Positions 33,655-46,468 of a stretch of 64,000 nt of DNA are shown here, piece after piece. Positions within the stretch are counted from its first letter, which is position 1, and every line of letters begins with the position of its first letter. Source of the DNA: Sweltsa coloradensis (taxonomy: Eukaryota; Arthropoda; Insecta; Plecoptera; Chloroperlidae); contig JAMZAV010000027.1 of NCBI GenBank assembly GCA_024449915.1, positions 248,001 to 312,000 on the forward strand, given 5' to 3'. The notes beneath the pieces were generated by a model. The model saw only the letters and a list, made by a program, of their open reading frames with translations, did no database searches and was not told the origin of the DNA. The translations under genes and the position numbers were made by a program.

Positions 33655-35739
33655 GAATATATATATTTTAATTCTTCAACTGAAATAAATTATCTGTTAA
33701 GAATACTATTTCAAATTATCTTAATACTAATGTTGAAAAACCTGCCACATTTTAAATCACTTGGTAGAATATCCATCAACGTTTTGATACAAATTTGGGA
33801 CTAAAACTGTACAACAATAAAAAATTAGCACTGAAATTCTTATTCACATGGTTCTAGATCGAACATTGGCAAAGTTCTGTTATAAAGAGTCGATATTCTG
33901 AATTCGACCGAAGTAAAAGTAAGAATGATTTAAAAAAATGTGTTTTAAGAGAGAATGTGGAATACCTACTTGTAGGATTATATTATGTAAGAATACAAAA
34001 TGAATATTAGTGACGCAAGGGATAACAGTCAAGTGATAGCATAGAGGAAAGTGTATGAAGTGAAATGGGGCAATGGCCGAGAAAGAGTTGTTAATTTGCT
34101 AAGATGGAATCGACTGTGTGCCGCTGTTGTTTGAGAAAATATAATTCTACGAAATGCGGGGTGAGGTTGGTACAGAAATAGAAATCACTGGCAAGGGGAG
34201 GCGTTTGAAAGAGATTGGAAATCACTTTTCGACAGGACAAGTACAGGAAACGGAAACTGAGGGAAGCTGAGAATGAAAGCTGGGCGACGTTTGACGTTGA
34301 CGACACACATACCGGTATATTTTTAATCTAATTTTTATCTTTGACTTTTAAATTAATTCTCCCTGTCGACCTCCCCTGGTTTGGGGGAGGGGGGATGGGT
34401 GATAAATTCAGACAGGCTCCGCATTATAGCGGTTAGCTCCAAACTTCTTGTGGCCGTGCTAATGCAGATACCCGAAACCCAACCTTTAGGGAACGTCTTA
34501 ACAATGTGAAGCATCATTAAGGAAATTTATCATTTACACCTTTTTTCTTTGCTTTTGACTTACTTGTAACTCGGCAAGCTTTTATGGTGATATATTTTTG
34601 CCAGTCTTAAATATCGCACTTTCAGAAAGTTTGTGACTAGTAAAAATGTCGTTCTGAATTAATTAATTAATTTTATCGGTTAATTTAAAACATTGATTTT
34701 GTTAAAAAAAAAAGTGAATAATGTTTGAATACTACGAATTTGTTTTTGTCACACTTTACAATGAAGAAAAATAGTGAAATATTATATTACTTAACATAAT
34801 GAAGTAATGTAGTTTGCGGTTTATGACTCTTCGATTCCTTATTCCTTATTTCTCTCCCCAGCATAGTTATATTTACATACCAAAAAAATTAACAACGTTT
34901 CAAGATATACACAAAATGTATACATTTATTCATTTATATACTACACATTTACTTTGACTTACCCTCTTTTAATATGAAATTTTACTGTTTACATTAATTT
35001 TTCGTTAATCCACACTGCTAGACCTATGCAAAGCCTGAAGCCATTGTCTTGAGACAGTATCTACTTTTCAGATAAAGATTTTCTAATTGAGCTATTGCTT
35101 CTATTTGTGGTCTACTAATTTCAAACTTTCTATAGATGTTTAATACTCTTCATATTTTGCCCTTGCACCTTCATAATTCTAGTTAAAGTCTTAAATATAC
35201 CCTCTTAAGTAATTAAGAATTTTCATTAACCCTTTCCATATTTCTTATTCTCGTCTACTATTACACAAGCTGCTTTCATCGTATACCATTATAACCTCTA
35301 ACGGCAGCCAGTTACGCATCTCTAATCTTTTTTCCTCTTTCGATATTGCCCAAGCCTGGAACCTACGCAAGAAACGATAACTTTTATTTATTTTTATTCG
35401 CGAACTACATTTTTAAGTCTATATATTTTAAATTTTGATGAGCGGACTCATTTAATTTTACACATTTTCCGATTGTGTATCTCAGTTTGTAATTAAGATT
35501 TCCTTGAGAAACTTCCTTAATTAAACTGTGTTCTAATTAGCAAAATTCTTCCACTTGTTTTAAAAAGTATTATAACCCTCGCCGCCTACAGTTTCTCTAG
35601 CGTTACTTTTACGACTCAAAATAAAAATTGAAGGTTACATTCAGGTAGAAAGCCACTTTAGACTGAATAATACTTGGTCCTAAAGGATACTAGCATGGTA
35701 CGGAAGTACCCAAATAATGAGGCTACTTAATGAACAGAG
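33655..35739. other. Nothing firmly assigned
   Basis: At 34190-34310 one plus frame reads as a basic and acidic stretch (FRQDKYRKRKLREAENESWA). This might be a decayed coding remnant, but there are stops before it and I recognise no family. The rest is AT-rich and featureless. Confidence 0.3.
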
Positions 35740-36065
35740 TTAAAGAAGAATACAAACATAAAAATTTTCACCCTGCGTTGATCTTTTTGGTAGCGGCACC
35801 GGTTTAGCTTACCATTAAAAAGTGCTCGTCGCTTGTTTAGTAACAATGGAGGTGCCGGTTCATGAATTTTAAAATTTTTGTGAGGGGGGTGGGGGTGGAG
35901 TATTTCGCCCCCCACTTACTTTCTACTCTCTCACTACTTTGGTTAACAAACACATTTTAAACCATCCTTGCATTGTCTTGCAATACGAGAAAAAACGTAT
36001 TCCTATCGGATATCATGTTCGGTTTTTAACGTGATATGTGATTCACGCACAGACAGATATAAAAG
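35740..36065 (+). repeat. Family B repeat, copy B3
   Basis: GAAGAATACAAACATAAAAA leads to GGTAGCGGCACCGG and AATGGAGGTGCCGGTTCATG. A G-rich block, GAGGGGGGTGGGGGTGGAG, follows at 35882-35900, and the copy ends with ACAGACAGATATAAAAG. Order and orientation match B6 and B9. Confidence 0.6.
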
Positions 36066-37334
36066 TGGATGGAAGTGACTTCGCATCACTATAAAGAAGC
36101 CATGAATATGTTGCTAGAACATTAAACAATATATTTCGTTTTCTAGCATTAATTCGGTCATAGTTTGACGTTCTTACAACGTAGGATACATTTTCTCCTT
36201 TCAATAATATTTGTTGTATCTTACGATCATTTTGTGAACGTTCAACATAATAAAATCGATTTGTTTTTTAATGTTTGTAAGCTTGATCCGTTTCCCCCTC
36301 AATTAGATTTCGGTAAGCTGGCTCCCTTAGTACAAGACACAAAACCTTAGGGGGGTGATTTAGCACACCCGATGAGCAATTAACTGCCGGAGTGTTCTAA
36401 GCAGGAATTCGCGGTGAGTGATTTGAGGGTCTTCAAGCTACCTCGTTATCAGCAAAATTAACAGGGTAGTTTGAGTAAACCTACCGGGTGTGAGTGTGTG
36501 ATGCAAATCAAACATTGCATTGCTTGGATAGGTAGGCCCCTATATCTAGTAAAAACTATCTACGCAAAACATGTGACTTACAGATAAAGTTAGAAAATAA
36601 CACACGCTTGATAACATCTACTCGTGCTGAGAAATAAAATGTTACTGGCCGTTAGGACGAGGACCATATGTCCCAGACACGATCTGCCTAATGGGTATAG
36701 GGCTAGGATGTTCAGGACCTTTCAAAGTGAGAAAAAGGCAAGCAAACAGTACCTATAAAACAGGAAAAAAGGACCTAAAAAAACAAAAAAGGACCTATTG
36801 AATTTAAATCGAATTCTATTGTTTTCATTACTTTCAGTAATGTTTTATTACTGTTACACCAATATATTTTAATTGAGAGGGGGGGGGGGGGGGATGTCGA
36901 TATATCAAACACAAGATGAAAAATTAAAAACATAATTTTAACATTTTAATTTCATTTCACATAAGCTCGACACTGCACCCACACCCGCACGTATTGCATC
37001 CGTTTTAGCAAAATTATATAAAAAATACCCAAAAAGGACTTTACTCATGAAATGATGTAAATAGGCATTTTGAGGCAAAATAAAATGCATATTTTTGGCA
37101 TCCCTAACACTTATTTTTTTTTTTTTTTTTAATTTTCCAGGCATGTATTTACCAATAGAAAAAAGGAGATGTCCTGATCATCCTAGCCCTACTCATGAGT
37201 AATCGAAGTTCTCGCACCGCTAACTAAGGGTTTGTCAATTATCGCTCATCAAACGAGTAAAGTGTTTCCGGTTATCAAATATTTGGACATTTTGTTTAAA
37301 TTAGTTATATTTTTAGGGAGGTTAATGCATCACT
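36066..37334. other. No gene; G-run and T-run
   Basis: A run of about 14 G lies at 36880-36894 and a T-run at about 37112-37130. No coding or RNA signal was recognised. Confidence 0.4.
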
Positions 37335-37540
37335 TTTCGTTTGGTGGGCCTATCTAAGCGTATGTCACGTCTCACGATAAAAACCGAAAATGTACGCCGA
37401 TTGACCTACGTTTTTTTTGGTTTACATTGCCCCTCAACAAGGATGATAGAGAATGTTTTGGAGACCCTAGGGGTAAGGGGGGGGGGGGGTTGCACCCAAG
37501 AAAGTTTGAATATTTTTTTCTCGGCATTCCCACAAACGGA
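37335..37540 (-). repeat. Family B repeat, copy B4 (partial)
   Basis: The plus strand reads ATGTCACGTCTCACGATAAA, CGCCGATTGACCTACG, ACAAGGATGATAGAGAATGT, then a 12-G run near 37479. These match the same segments in B5 at 41430-41580. The GGTGGAGGTGCCGGGT core is not visible, so this copy is truncated on that side. Confidence 0.6.
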
Positions 37541-37808
37541 ATTTTAACGCGGGAATAAGTGTGGTAAAATAACGGTAAGCTTCGGTCCTATTGTAAGTAC
37601 TCCTGTTACAGTACTAGTTCTTGTACACGAATAAACATGTTTATGAGTGATATAAGCCTCGGGCTAGAGATGGAGCGACAAAATGTATTTTCCATTTTCA
37701 CCACTGTTGACAGATTATTAGATTCTTTGCTTCACGCCTTTTTGTCACTGAAAAAACACGTTAATTAAAAATGCCCTTCTAAAAGTTTAAGTGTAATGTA
37801 AGTGGTAT

Positions 37809-38018
37809 TAATAACACTGATGAACAAAACACGGTTAAAATAACAATGCACAGCACTCACCCGCTGCGTAATAATTCGGTGACATCCATCACCTTCCTCG
37901 GACGCCTCGTGGACCTCGCGTCCGAGGAAGGTGATGGATGTCACCGAAATTCTACGTAGCGGGTGAGTGCTGTGCATTGTTATTTTAACCGTGCTTTGTT
38001 CAGTAAATCAGTGTTATT
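37809..38018. mobile_element. Near-perfect foldback, about 97-bp arms
   Basis: The left arm (37809-37905) and right arm (38018-37918, inverted) agree at all but a handful of positions and one 5-base indel, around the 12-base loop CTCGTGGACCTC. Matching blocks include GCACAGCACTCACCCGCT and GACATCCATCACCTTCCTCG. The element is GC-richer than its flanks. No ORF fills it; a minus frame of 70 codons merely crosses the left arm. The low divergence of the arms suggests a young foldback/MITE. If transcribed, it would make a long hairpin RNA. Confidence 0.85.
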
Positions 38019-38504
38019 ATCATTCTCCGGTTAACAAGTGGTTTATTAACTTATCATCTTACGAGTAAGTGGTATGTTCGACCTATGCTCAACTGACGTT
38101 TAATCTGATTTCCTATAGTTCCCATCATTGAGACAAGTTTGTTGTTACACTAGGGGAATTACGCTGAGTTAATGGCTGAACATGAATGCAATAATAACAT
38201 TTTTGTTAGAAGTTATTTCGCTACACTTGACTCTTCTCTGATATATAGGTATGTTTTTAAAGTACATGCAGCAACGTAGTGTCTACACATCACTTCTAAA
38301 TATAAAATTGTGAATTTGTATAAAAAGTATTAAAGTGTTGTCCTAACTATTAACGCCTGTTTGCAACATCTATACAGTTAATAAACACAACTTTTAATAC
38401 AAACCAACCACAAGCAACAACTTTTTAGTTCGATATCATAGTCCTTAGTTGAATTGTTTTTTTCCAGTACATATGTTTGTAGTGTGACCGTCTTCAGACG
38501 TTTA

Positions 38505-38710
38505 ATTAGGTTATTAGGGTGGGAATTAGGTAAGGGATGCCCAAGGTCTGTTTAAGAAGATTCTATCCCTTGCATTTGCGTTAACGACTAAAAAAACCTC
38601 TAATAAAACTTTCAGTTAGGATTGCAGATGTCTGGGTTAGAACCCGTGACCTCGCAAATCAGAGTCCCACACAATGCGCATGAGCTATATATCTATCGGT
38701 TTTCGTTGGC
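38505..38710 (-). mobile_element. tRNA-derived SINE, family S1 (partial)
   Basis: The tRNA-like head on the minus strand (about 38700-38630) has TAGCTCATGCGC (A box) and GGTTCTAACCC (B box). GCAATCCTAACTGAAAG and the reverse complement of CTATCCCTTGCATTTGCG follow. The 97-codon plus frame starting inside it is incidental. Confidence 0.7.
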
Positions 38711-41384
38711 ATATTTAGCGGATCTTTATCATGCTGCTTCGTCTCTACGATACTTTGCACATCCGACGATTGCAACCTCTTACCGGCTTGACTCTCAAGT
38801 CAAGATGATGTGTATCGTCTCTTCTTGCTCGCTTAACCTTGACCTAGTTGCCATAATTTATGCATTTTTTCGTTCAGCCTCGTCCTTAGAGCATTTTACA
38901 TACTTGGGTCTGTAAGACATTTCATTTTCACGTTCAACTAACTAAAGATCTTGATGAGTACAGGTTTCGGCAGATTTCCCAAGACAAATCTCTCATCACA
39001 CCTCCCCACACAGGCTGACAATACCAATTATTTAAAAAAATCTGTATTCTTTACACTGTTAAGTTATCCTTCTATTCGTGTAAGCAAAGTATATTTGTCC
39101 AATAAGGGATGAACTACTATTATCTCGATGAATGAAACGCAAATGCTACTGTACAACTGAGGTGCATGTGTAAGGGGGGGGGGGGGTGATATAGTCATAC
39201 TTCTTCAGGCCATTGTTTAATACTCTCGGTTGTTTAAATGCGTTTGGTAAACCATGGCGCCGGATGTTCAAGCATACATTCTCCAGTCACATTATTCTGT
39301 CGTGTATAAATAGAACCCGCATTTCTAGTTTCATGTTTGTACAGTAAGAGTGAACAATGGGTGGAGAATTAGTAGGGCTGATGTTTTAAGATTGGTTAAT
39401 AACATTGCAGGTCACTGGATAATAAATGTATTCCAAGCTACCTTTTTAAGACATGTCACTACAATATTATAGCGATCTTGCACAATGTATATTTAAACAC
39501 GAAACAACATAATACACCTAACATATTTCATCATCATTTCACAAATCCTATGGTGGATAGAATAATATTACGCTTTGTGTAGTTATACTGCTAAGAGTTA
39601 GTTATGTGCATGGTCTTCCTTACGGAAAATAAATACATATTTTATTTATAAAAACTGTTCTAATATAACAATTTCTTTGCTAGTTCTCTACTAATCCAGT
39701 AGCTATGTAAAGTTTGAGTAAGTTTTTGTGACCATATGCTACTATGAAATACAGTATATAAAATATATATAATCTTCTTGATACATTTTGACATTTTCCC
39801 ATGGTATTATTTTTCAAATACAAATTTGTACAAACAAACAAAAATAACATCAATGCTATAATGTGATTGACATATTTTTCTAGTGCAGTCTATCTCTGAA
39901 TATAAATCTGTATTGAAATGATGGCTTAAATAGTATCAAACCAGTGTGAAACGTTTGAATATGATACGAGAAAATATGCAATACGAATTGCAAAGGAAAA
40001 GTTTTCTGAAAATCAATTAATCGGACAAACAATTCTAGACGCTTGGCTCCATGTGTTATGGTGTAAAAGGATTCAAAATAGTGATGAAGCGTTTTTGCTT
40101 AAGTTCCAACCCGATTTATCTTAGTATTTTTTAATATATGGAACCACCAAACTCCCGACAATTATTTTGTTAAGTTTGAAGTTTCTGGACTTATTAATTG
40201 TTATTTTTATTATAATCATAATAAATCTATCGATACTAACACAACCATATTTAAAATAAGCTATGTATAATCAATAACAGAAATCATAACTCGTAAACCA
40301 GCAAGAGAATATTGGACAATGGTGAGATTCAACTGTCACTCTGCAACACTTCTTACTACTGGGATGATAAGAAAATATGAAGCCTCGCCCACTCTTATGT
40401 GCCACTGCATCCACAAACACCGGTTCACTTTTAAAGCCCCACTCTAACATTCACACGTCTCCTGGAGGAAAGCATCTTCTACGCACTTTATAATGTCAAT
40501 ATTTTGACGCCTGGTCCTGTGACAGACTAACTCCAAATATTTGTCTGTTATATCCGTTTTTTGTCATTATACGTGCTAGTTGTTATTGTTGTTGTTAAAG
40601 GCACCATCAAGGTCACATTACTTAATCTTAAAAATATCCATAGTTATTAATTGTATGAAAGTACTGATAGAAGCGAAAACATTAAATATCAATACCCACA
40701 GAAAAAAAGCCTAATTTTTTTTCGTGTTCATTGGGGTGCTAGTTAGCCGTCTAGCGATCAAACTGCTACTCCGAACTTGACGATATATTCAAGGAACATT
40801 GGAGTATGAAATCTTCAAGCATAATACAACTACGCTGTTGTATAATATGCATTCGAATAAATCCGCCCCCCCCCCCACAAAAAAAAAATGTAATCTTTTT
40901 TTGGTTAATAGTGATTTACTCTCTACATTACAAATTAATCAAATATTATTTAAAATCATCAATGGTTGTAAATTATGCTGCATTGATTTACGTTTTGAGC
41001 ACTTATCATGTAAATGACAACCATTTTATAAATTATACTTCCTTCAGCCAGATGTAAATTTGTGGCACGTTACGCGAGCTTGAATGCATAACATCTAAAT
41101 TTCTATTCAGAAGCTCAGAAAGCACCGTCGACATGAGATGCATATTAAACGCTTTGAATTTTTTTTAACACCTCCTGCTTGTATTATGTTCTTTGATTGC
41201 TACAACGGTGTCTTAAGCAACATATGTCCTTGCGCATAATGAGACATCAAACGAAGATGACGTTTGTTTTCAACGTGACTAGTTTAATAAAGATTTGCTG
41301 AAGAGTTCTATAGACGTTGGTGTGTTTTGTGCTATGAGGCAATTTGTTAATGTTGGATCTATTTCAGTCTCCAAATTTATTAAG
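38711..41384. other. Nothing assigned
   Basis: There are short frames only. G-runs at about 39174-39187 and a C-run at about 40867-40877 are low-complexity tracts. No repeat family from elsewhere in the window was recognised. Confidence 0.35.
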
Positions 41385-41770
41385 TATTTTGATAGTGAGC
41401 GAAGATCCCATGTAAGCACTCTTTTCTGTCCGTCCATCCATCCGTGCTTGTAACTCTTTTTACGATAAATATCGAACACTACGTCCGATTGACACGCGTT
41501 TTTTCCCTTCAACAAGGGTGATACATAATGTTTTGGGTGATTTTGTGGAGGTAAAGGGGTGGGGGTTTGGGGGGGGGGGCGATGCCATTCCTAAAACGTA
41601 AAATTCACGTGCTTGCAAATTAATTTTTTACTGTCAAGCTCAGCTTGTACCCGGCGCCTCCACCAAAAGAACGACGCTTGGCAAATTTATTTTATTTTTT
41701 GTGTTCTTCTTCGACGATCTCTCTCCACCTGCTGTTGATTAACTAGCTTCGATCAATATTATGAGTACTT
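41385..41770 (-). repeat. Family B repeat, copy B5 (near complete)
   Basis: The plus strand runs from ATAGTGAGCGAAGATC through GTCCGTCCATCCATCCG, CGTCCGATTGACACGCG, ACAAGGGTGATACATAATG, and a G-rich tract at 41560-41580. It then reads ACCCGGCGCCTCCACCAAAA (about 41650) and ends near TTGATTAACTAGCTTCGAT. Reversed, this matches B9 at 60868-61235 block by block. Confidence 0.7.
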
Positions 41771-41849
41771 CCTTACCCGTGCTTGTTAAATCTAATCATG
41801 TTTTGTAAAAGTTAAACATATTGTCTCATATTATTTACATCATTATTTA

Positions 41850-42030
41850 CTACATACATACATCTACAACATACAATACAAATACATAATACATACATAC
41901 ACATCATACATACAAATACATACATACATACATACATACATATACATACATACATACATACAACATCATACATACAATACATATACATACATACATCTAT
42001 ACATTCATTACATACATCTACATTCTACAA
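41850..42030. repeat. CATA/TACA tetranucleotide microsatellite
   Basis: Imperfect CATA repeats with ACAACAT and CATCTA interruptions. Confidence 0.95.
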
Positions 42031-42287
42031 CGCATTTTCAAAACAACTCACATTTCTAAAAATTTCAAACATACGAAAATGAAATGTATACTGGCTGGCA
42101 CAGGTCTTTTCAAACCACATTCTATAATCGATACAATTACACTTTTTGTTGTAAGTAATTTCATAAAGCCGTTTGACAGTCAAAGGAAAAATGTCTATTG
42201 GCACATGGAGCGTATGGCAAAAGGCAGCAGAACTGTTCCAATCTATTCAGACCTAAAATGCACAAATAATCCAGAATTTAGTTAACA

Positions 42288-42352
42288 GACTCGGTAGCTC
42301 AGGAGTACAGCACTTAACCGGCAAATGGGAGACTTGGGTTCGATACCCGGCT
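42288..42352 (+). repeat. tRNA-like sequence (SINE head or tRNA pseudogene)
   Basis: GGTAGCTCAGGAGTACAGCA resembles an A box/D arm, and TTGGGTTCGATACCCGG is a good T arm and B box. The anticodon arm does not pair convincingly and the acceptor stem is imperfect. I therefore prefer a SINE head. The body after it (TGGATTTTGTAATTTCTCG) is not seen elsewhere in the window. Confidence 0.55.
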
Positions 42353-43116
42353 GAGCTGGATTTTGTAATTTCTCGATTGATTTCCATATTCAAGCACACC
42401 TACGGGATGTTTCACGATTAATGAGATTGTGAAAAATTAAGTAATTGTGCTTGAATAATTTATTAGGACATAATTTTGTTGCAACTTAGAACATATGCCG
42501 TACATAAAAAAATAACAGTAAACTGATGTGATTCGCACCGTATTTCCATAAAGCACTCCACGTCCCTCCCCGACGTATTGTTCTCACCTTGTACATGTTC
42601 TGATGTGTCGATGTATTGTGCAAGCCACGCTTCTTGAGTTAATTAGCTATACTTGACATCCGTGAGATAAGCGTTTTAACTAGGGTACTTGCCGAAGAAT
42701 AAGATACTTCAACCATAATTATCTGGCTGACATTTGCTAAACCATTCACTAGGAAAAAAGTGGTATAACGTCTCTATTCACTGGTCGAAAAACAAGATCT
42801 TCATATGAAAGTAACGAACGATCTCGCGTTCACGAAATCGTTTTTATTTTTTAAATTTTCCTTCCACCTCTTTATAGAACAATCTCTCAAAATATTCACG
42901 CCTGGTTAAAAGTTAAACAAATGAAAAATAGGGCATGCATAACTTTCATAGAATTGAAAAAGTTAGTTTATTTGTGAAGTGAAATATTCTGGAAAGTTCA
43001 AAGTTTAGAAACACGTGCAAATCAGTGCGTTATTGCATTACTGGAAATACTTTTAACGGATACAATAGAAAAATCAATAGAAACATGTTTCAAATACTTA
43101 CACAATTGCATTGAAC
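42353..43116. other. Nothing assigned
   Basis: No gene or repeat was recognised in this interval. Confidence 0.35.
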
Positions 43117-43315
43117 GATACAAATAATATGAATTCAACACTGTTATTATGGTATTTTATTAACGACCTATTCATTTATAAAATATTACACACAGTGTAA
43201 AATGTCATGTTACTCATTATTCATATTATGATATGGAACAATGTGTGTAATATTTTATAAATAAAAATGTAGTAAAATACCATAAAAACAGTGTTGAACT
43301 AGTTTTATTTGTATC
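43117..43315. mobile_element. Foldback/MITE, about 75-bp arms
   Basis: The left arm (43117-43193) starts GATACAAATAATATGAATTC and includes TATGGTATTTTATTAACG and ATTTATAAAATATTACACAC. The right arm (43243-43315) is the inverse and ends TTTATTTGTATC. The loop is about 49 bp. It encodes nothing and has no clear target-site duplication. Confidence 0.8.
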
Positions 43316-45701
43316 CTTCATTTTCCTCTTAAAATGTTTTATCTTTATTCTTAACAAAATATCACAAGGTTGTTACTACTATCGATGTTATTAACAAAGT
43401 TCTTAACCTCATTACTTCACCGTTTGAAAACTCATATCAGAAATAGAATTGTATCATGGTGAGTGATGAATATAGTATTTTACATTTTTAACAATTTGGC
43501 ATACAGAGTACAGATTTAGATATTCCTACGTCTACGTACTTACAATATCTTGAGTCAGACAATGCAAACTTGATAACAAGCAAACCGTCTAGACGTTTTC
43601 TATAAATGTGAGTACGAAACGAATATGCGCTCCCTCTTGATTGTCTAATACTCTTTCATATCGCGGAGAGGCTCCTTGTTATCCGGGCGCTACTCTCGAT
43701 GGCTTCATCTTTGAGTATCTTCTTGTTATGAACTTCAGATAATGGCGGATCCGAGGGGACTGACGCTAAATATGCCACATTTCCCTAAAGGTGTCTTAAC
43801 TCGGGAAAATATTGATTTGCAAGATGAAGAAAGTCGTTTCTGTTATTATTCCTTCTTTCCAAAAAAACGAGACCCTTACTAGATGCAGACATTTTGAAGT
43901 AATATATTCAATGTTTTCCATTACATTTCGATTGACAACACTGTACATACTTCTTTTTGAAATTCTGTTCCTCTTAGAAGTTGTCTTATTTATCGAAAAC
44001 ATTTTTTTGAAAGTATGTTTAGGCCTGTACATCACTATAATGATTTTATAATCAATCCGGAAAAAAATCTGCTTGGATTTCCATGAAACAATTTTTTTAA
44101 ATTTTCTCGATTAGAAGTTGAGAAATCACTTTAATGATCATGTATTTTTGCCAATTAATCAAAGAAATGCATATTTGCTGTTGTATTTGCACACAAATAG
44201 TAAGTTTGAAGATTAACGTATTATGTGGTCCAGACATTAGGCACATAACCAGCTTTATGCATTCAATATAGATTCATATAAATAAATTGAAATTAAACTC
44301 ATGTAAAACCAATCATGTTCGTTGTTATTAACAAATTAAACACAATGCGCGTTAACATTGTTTGAGTACTAAACCAAGTTAACTTGATGGGGGTGACGTG
44401 CAGATTCGACGAGAGCTTGGCACACAAGCTGCGTGACGACGGGCAATGTGCGAACACTACCCTCACTTAAAGATTTAAAGCGCTAATTTTCAGCCCTGAG
44501 TGAAGCCTGATTTTACGATTAAAATAAAATGTTGTTTTTAGCTATTTTTGTAAGTTTTCAAACTTCGGTATATTTTTCGTACAAATATATCTTTTTCAGA
44601 TTTTAATATTAAAATTTATTTATTAACTTTTCTTTTAGCATATTGACTTGTTTTTGTTTAAAATCCAATGATATGGATGTCCTAATGATATGATGATGAT
44701 TCCTTATGGTAGAATATAGTGCGTTCCCGGTTGGACGTGTATATTACCCAACATGAAAGTGTGCTTCGATCTTGGATTTATGAGCTTTAGTGAGTGAGTG
44801 CCAAGTGACTTGCTGTGCTCGAGTTTTAGATGGGTTGTGATGATGTGGGAGCTGGCCTACAAGTTGCGGTTACTGGTCTGTGTTTTCTTACAGGATACAT
44901 ACAGACTGTCAAACCTCCGCGCAACCTTCTGCTAACTAGATTTTCTCAAGACGGAAGTTCACATTGTCGTTCTTTTTCACTGGTCTCTTGTACGCGGCCA
45001 AATAGTAAACACATTTCACATTTTCCACATTTTTGTAAAGCAGTTTTTATTACCGAGTATTGAATAAATAAGTAAATTGCACAAGATAGATCCCTCGTCA
45101 CAAAACACCAATAACAAGTTAACACACAAAGTTTCCGTCGACAGTGGTGTTTTATTGAATATGTACATGGTATAATATTAATGGGATATCGCGGGTTTTG
45201 ATTCTTATTCTAAGACTTTTCTCAGTCATATGTCATATGGCTACTATTGAGATGAAGGCCAGCTTTTGGTTGGACCATCGGTGTCGGTCACCGGGGAATG
45301 TCGTTAGAAATGCATTGGTTTGAATTGAAGTGGAGACGCTGTTGGGTCACTGCCACTCGGCCAAAACGCTGCAGTGACCCAGTGCGAACACTCTCAATAT
45401 AACCAAAACATTAACAGACACCGGTATTTACGATGTAAACTAATGTTAATTTTTATTATTTGTTATTAGTATTTTTATTTCAAAAATCATATATTTTACG
45501 AGTCATTTCGCTGTGTTATTTTAATTTTACTTTTCAATACTACTGTGCGTATCTGAGGCGGACTGAAAGCCTAAAATGTTAGATTGTTGTTGAATTCTTT
45601 GGCTACGTCTACTATTACAAACTGAAGAGCATTCGCCTTACAAGGCTGACTTACTGGGTTGGATTTGGGAGCATATTGCTGACCTGTGTAAATCAGTTAT
45701 A
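43316..45701. other. No gene assigned; one short hairpin
   Basis: A hairpin at 45343-45381 pairs TGGGTCACTGC with GCAGTGACCCA around a 17-base loop. Two 79-codon frames at 43796-44051 are mutual antisense. The 77-codon frame at 44830-45063 (MGCDDVGAGLQVAVTGLCFL...) resembles nothing I know. Confidence 0.35.
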
Positions 45702-46468
45702 CTAGGAAGCTTCGCAAACGCTTTTTCAGGCGCGTTGTTGGATGAGCGTAATTGTTTAAAAACGAAAAAAATCATAAAATTGCGATTTTCATAAGAAATA
45801 ATTATTCGATTACGCTCAAATTTCACACGAATATATTAATTCATAAAATTATGGTTCTGTGAAACAATTATCACAATCGGATAAAGCATGTAGATGTTAT
45901 AAGTCAAATTTTTTTAAAATAACTAAAACGTAAAATTGCAATTATCATGAGAAACAACATTTTGATTGCGCTCAAATTTCACACGAGTATAAAAGTTCCT
46001 AAAATTAAGGTTCTGTGCAAAAATCATTACAATCGGATAAAGCATGTAGGTGTTATAAGTCAAAGAAATGTTAAAACTCGAAAAAATCGTAAAATTGCTA
46101 TTTCCATAAGAAATAATATTTTGATTGCGCTCAAATTTCACACGAATATATTAATTCATAAAATTAAGGTTCCGTGAAAAAATCATCACAATCGGATAAA
46201 GCACGTAGGTGTTATAAGTCAAAGAATTTTTTAAAAAGTCGAAAAAAACATAAATTTGCGATTTTTATGAGAAATAATTTTTCGATTGCGATCAAAAACG
46301 TAGTAATTCTAAATTCAAAGATTTTGAAGGCTTTTAAAAATTTTCAACGCAATTGGAGTATCGGTTTAGCCGGAATCGTGTAAACAGACAGACAAAAATA
46401 CAAAAAAAAAACATTCAGGATTTTTTTTCTCCAGTGTAGTGAAATGGAATCTTCGCTTCGCTCATTTA
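45702..46468 (-). mobile_element. Helentron-like non-autonomous element H3
   Basis: On the minus strand the element starts near 46468 with a slightly decayed GGATGAGC (AAATGAGCGAAGCGAAG) and ends with CTAG at 45705-45702, T outside. The hairpin AACGC...GCGTT is at 45717-45736. GGATGAGCG at 45740-45748 is the inverted subterminal copy. The core has tandem monomers marked by CTCAAATTTCACACGA at 45815, 45971 and 46130, and a variant at 46291, giving periods of 156, 159 and 161 bp. The interior near the start (GCCGGAATCGTG, ACAGACAGACAAAAATAC, A-run) is shared with H1 and H5. The frames at 45638-46383 are translations of the monomers. Confidence 0.75.

Noticed and set aside
34190..34310. Basic/acidic reading frame that looks exon-like
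   Set aside because: It is short, has stops upstream and no clear splice sites. It is kept only as a note in the regional entry.
37765..37977. 70-codon minus ORF across the 37.8-kb foldback
   Set aside because: It is a chance frame through a GC-rich inverted repeat, with no family resemblance.
42288..42352. Possible functional tRNA gene
   Set aside because: The D and T arms look good, but the anticodon arm is not convincing and the sequence continues into what looks like a SINE body.
45815..46300. Repeats of about 157 bp that might suggest a CRISPR-like array or centromeric satellite
   Set aside because: There are no short identical repeats with unique spacers. The units are contiguous, few, and bounded by Helentron-like ends.
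45638..46383. Several 62-76-codon frames with repeated NNILIALKFHT-type peptides
   Set aside because: The peptide repeats are translations of the tandem monomers of H3 and not a repeat protein.
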